Shown here piece after piece: positions 20,389-22,377 of a DNA stretch of 22,377 nucleotides. Location of the stretch: contig JAHIEM010000112.1 in assembly GCA_018901625.1 (NCBI GenBank), positions 1 through 22,377 on the forward strand. The letters are read 5' to 3'. The notes below the pieces were generated by a model. That model worked only from the letters and a program-made list of their open reading frames with translations. It was not told the origin of the DNA and did no database searches. Position 1 is the first letter of the stretch, and every line of letters begins with the position of its first letter. Position numbers and translations under genes: made by a program. This DNA comes from Nanobdellota archaeon (lineage in GTDB: Archaea > Nanobdellota > Nanobdellia > Pacearchaeales > GW2011-AR1).

Positions 20389-20934
20389 TTACAATATCTT
20401 CTCCCCTGGTTTTTCTATTATATAGATTCCATCTTGAAACACTCTTCTGTCTCTGTTAGTGATTCTTGTTGCCTGTTCTATATTAGCCGCAGTCTGTCCT
20501 GCTTTTTCCTTGAGCTCACTTAACACAGTAATCATGTCTTTTTCTATCTTCACTTCAACTCCTGGAATAATCTTGGCTATTCTTGGCTTTACTCCTCCAA
20601 GAAAGTTCTTTATCAAAACTTCATTCTTTGCTTTGTCTATAGACACATTCATCGGGAAGTGAACAGCGCAAACCTGCAGCTTATACTCAAACCTTTCAAT
20701 AAGCCCGCTAATCCCATTTTTTATATGAGCCAGTAGCGTCTTCATCTGCTTCTTCTCATTCTTCGTGGCTTTTGCGCATTCGAGGCTTACAACATCTCCT
20801 TCCTTCTTAATTGTAAATCCTCTGTATTTTCTTGAAGCTTCTTTTCCTGATTTCTTAAGCTTTATTTCACTATCTGTGATTTCAACTTCAATTCCTTCAG
20901 GAATATTTATCTTTTCAATAATTTCTTTTCTCAT
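20389..20934 (-). CDS. rpl6: Ribosomal protein uL6
   Basis: A large-subunit protein of 181 residues beside the sarcin-ricin loop, where elongation factors dock. The two L6 beta-rich repeats are present; the second contains FPMNVSIDKAKNEVLIKNFL then GGVKPR, and the C-terminus reads ATRITNRDRRVFQDGIYIIE, as in archaeal members. Its ATG overlaps the S8 stop (TAATG). Confidence 0.95.
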   Translation of the reverse strand: MRKEIIEKINIPEGIEVEITDSEIKLKKSGKEASRKYRGFTIKKEGDVVSLECAKATKNEKKQMKTLLAHIKNGISGLIERFEYKLQVCAVHFPMNVSIDKAKNEVLIKNFLGGVKPRIAKIIPGVEVKIEKDMITVLSELKEKAGQTAANIEQATRITNRDRRVFQDGIYIIEKPGEKIL

Positions 20935-21305
20935 TAGTAGAAATAAGCTATCAGGCTTCCTCCAATTTTCTTTTCACTAGCCTCTTCGTGACTCACTAAT
21001 CCCGAGCTAGTAGAGACAATAATCATCCCAAAATTTCTTGCTGGTAGATATCTTCTCACGTACTTATCAATCTCCTTTACCTGGACTGTGAATCTTGGTT
21101 TTATTGCTTTGCACTCGTTAAGCTTAAAATTTATCTCAAGATTTCTTCCATCAACTTTATAACTCTCAATATATCCCCTGCTCTTAGCAATCTCTAAAAC
21201 TCCCAGTAAGAGATTAGAGTGCCTTTTTACAATAACAGAGCTCTTTCTAGCTCTCTTGGCATTCATTATCTGATTCAGCGTGTCTGATATTATATCTTGT
21301 GACAT
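20934..21305 (-). CDS. rps8: Ribosomal protein uS8
   Basis: A 16S rRNA-binding small-subunit protein of 123 residues. The start DIISDTLNQIMNAKRARKSS and the C-terminal ARNFGMIIVSTSSGLVSHEE-A match archaeal S8. In many organisms S8 represses its own operon by binding mRNA; nothing visible here tests that. Between it and S14 lies an extra 92-residue gene. Confidence 0.95.
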   Translation of the reverse strand: MSQDIISDTLNQIMNAKRARKSSVIVKRHSNLLLGVLEIAKSRGYIESYKVDGRNLEINFKLNECKAIKPRFTVQVKEIDKYVRRYLPARNFGMIIVSTSSGLVSHEEASEKKIGGSLIAYFY

Positions 21306-21307
21306 TT

Positions 21308-21586
21308 TTAATTAACTCTTACAGCCCCCTGATTTAATTCTACTTTTTCAATTAATCTTGAGCAAGTTAGGTCATAACTCGCAGTATCTATTCCTGAACC
21401 TCTTGATAAATTAGTTAATACTTCATAAGCTCTTTTTTGAGTCATCAGGGCATTAAGACTATCCCCAACATATCCTCTTGCAGGGCATTCTATTACTTCA
21501 TTAATTAATTCTTCAATTACATTAATTTGATTTTTCAGAGCTTCTTCTAATCCTTTTCTCATTGTTTCTGTATTTATTTTAAACAT
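21308..21586 (-). CDS. Hypothetical protein between S14 and S8
   Basis: A 92-residue, mostly helical acidic/neutral protein that I do not recognise (QINVIEELINEVIECPARGY, then ALMTQKRAYEVLTNLSRGSG). GGAG lies 7 nt before the ATG and overlaps the S14 stop region (TAGGAG), and the gene ends 2 nt before rps8. It is therefore a real, translated member of the operon. S14 and S8 genes are normally adjacent, so this is an insertion. Two cysteines are present but no zinc motif. Confidence 0.65.
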   Translation of the reverse strand: MFKINTETMRKGLEEALKNQINVIEELINEVIECPARGYVGDSLNALMTQKRAYEVLTNLSRGSGIDTASYDLTCSRLIEKVELNQGAVRVN

Positions 21587-21595
21587 TTTTTTCTC

Positions 21596-21826
21596 CTATG
21601 AATATTTTTTAAATCCGATTTCAACAGCAATCTCTCTGAAACACTGCCTGCATAAATTTAGTCCGTAACTTGAAATGTGAGCTCCAAATCTTCCACATCT
21701 CTCACACTTTCTTGAAGAGATTCCAAGCTTTCTTTCTTTTGGCTTATTATGCTTAAGGAACTTCTGCATCTTTGCAGGCTTGTTCTTCAGCTGCCTTGTT
21801 GATTTCTTCCAGTCACTTGCTCCCAT
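21596..21826 (-). CDS. rps14: Ribosomal protein uS14, zinc-binding form
   Basis: A small-subunit protein of 76 residues. The zinc motif is complete: CERC ... CRQC in RKCERCGRFGAHISSYGLNL followed by CRQCFREIAVEIGFKKYS, the classic archaeal C-terminus. It has about 20 extra basic residues at the N-terminus compared with the usual 50-57-residue archaeal protein. AGGAGGAG precedes the ATG by 9 nt. Confidence 0.95.
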   Translation of the reverse strand: MGASDWKKSTRQLKNKPAKMQKFLKHNKPKERKLGISSRKCERCGRFGAHISSYGLNLCRQCFREIAVEIGFKKYS

Positions 21827-21867
21827 TTTAAATTTCTCCTCCTAATTCTCTTTGGAAATTTAAAAAT

Positions 21868-21911
21868 CGGAAATTATCAAATTTCCGAGTTTCAAAAATG
21901 TATATTTTTGA
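21868..21911. repeat. Two tandem hairpins between rpl5 and rps14
   Basis: CGGAAATT-ATCA-AATTTCCG (21868-21887) and TCAAAAAT-GTAT-ATTTTTGA (21892-21911), each with an 8-bp perfect stem, occupy the 93-bp gap after the L5 stop. They resemble the hairpin before rpl15. They could separate the operon into processed segments or attenuate transcription. Confidence 0.65.
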
Positions 21912-21919
21912 GTTCATTT

Positions 21920-22377
21920 TTATTTCTCCTTCAAGTTTATTTTATAATTTTTAGTCATGAACTCTATTATTTCCTCTCTCTTAACTTCCTGTCTTCGCGG
22001 GATTTTCCCCTGCTTAATCTTCTTTCTTTTTACTCTCTTTCCTGGCCTGACAAAATCCACTGTAACATTTAATCCTAAAATCCCAATATCTCTCTGATAC
22101 TCCATTCCCGGAATTTCTATATACTCGTGAACTCCAAATGAGAAATGATTATTCTCAAACGAACTCTCCTTTATTTCATTGCTTACTGCCTGCAATATTC
22201 TTGTGAGAAGAGGTTTTATCTTATCTTTTCTTATAGTAACTAGTGCCCCTGTTTCTAGTCCAGGTCTTACTCCCAAACTAGGTATTCTCTTCTTGCTCTG
22301 CACCTTGCTTGGATTCATTCCAGATACTGCTTTCAATAGCTTAACACCTTTCTCTAGTTTTTCAGCAGTTCCAGCTA
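21920..22377 (-). CDS. rpl5: Ribosomal protein uL5 (N-terminus cut by window edge)
   Basis: A 5S rRNA-binding large-subunit protein; the reading frame is open to the window edge, so the start is outside. The visible part begins AGTAEKLEKGVKLLKAVSGM and continues KKRIPSLGVRPGLETGALVT and FSFGVHEYIEIPGMEYQRDI, then GILGLNVTVDFVRPGKRVKR, all typical of archaeal L5. The TTG at 22336 is not a start. It ends 93 bp before rps14, a gap that holds two hairpins. Confidence 0.95.
   Translation of the reverse strand, partial: AGTAEKLEKGVKLLKAVSGMNPSKVQSKKRIPSLGVRPGLETGALVTIRKDKIKPLLTRILQAVSNEIKESSFENNHFSFGVHEYIEIPGMEYQRDIGILGLNVTVDFVRPGKRVKRKKIKQGKIPRRQEVKREEIIEFMTKNYKINLKEK

Noticed and set aside
1..22377. 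tRNA or rRNA genes
   Set aside because: I looked for cloverleaf-like T-arm (GTTCRAATC-type) and acceptor pairings and for conserved rRNA stretches in the gaps and found none; a covariance-model scan would settle it.

Overview
The window comes from an AT-rich archaeal chromosome, most likely a small-genome DPANN lineage (Pacearchaeota/Woesearchaeota-like; inferred). The ribosomal proteins are archaeal (L32e, L19e, archaeal L30, L18, S5 and zinc-binding S14). AspRS, prefoldin alpha and the EMC3/YidC-like DUF106 protein are archaeal too. First genes of transcripts carry an AT-rich TATA element centred about 25-26 nt before the chosen ATG, as in leaderless transcription. Internal operon genes use GGAG/GGAGG sites or ATGA/TAATG overlaps.

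Layout: (a) 1-3.7 kb, minus strand: gatC and gatA separated by about 2 kb of extra DNA. This holds a 116-bp imperfect direct repeat, a 125-codon orphan ORF, two short ORFs (one resembling the N-terminus of GatA), a DUF2080 small protein and a LAGLIDADG ORF split by one in-frame TAG. (b) 3.7-7.8 kb: metallophosphoesterase, RRM protein, aspS and a GatB/GatE-family gene. With gatC and gatA these form an indirect Asp-tRNA(Asn) to Asn-tRNA(Asn) gene set. AspRS carries His24 and Pro79, which I recall as marks of non-discriminating archaeal AspRS. The GatB/E protein is GatE-like at its N-terminus but lacks the GAD insert. (c) 7.9-13.1 kb: Yip1-like protein, an IS605-type element (RHH gene plus TnpB with full catalytic triad, flanked by hairpins), SpoIIM/DUF95 protein, ribose-1,5-bisphosphate isomerase-like protein, prefoldin alpha, VanZ-like protein and DUF106 protein. 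(d) 13.1-15.05 kb: two accessory genes separated and bounded by modular non-coding repeats, between DUF106 and secY. (e) 15.05-22.4 kb: spc-type ribosomal operon (L5-S14-S8-L6-L32e-L19e-L18-S5-L30-L15-SecY) with three unrecognised small genes between conserved members.

The two places most worth attention are the gatC-gatA interval, which looks like serial displacement of the gatA 5' end by inserted genes, and the 13.1-15.05 kb cassette-like region. There a 54-bp hairpin sits at two junctions with its core in opposite orientations, and is missing from a third related junction that reads like an empty site.
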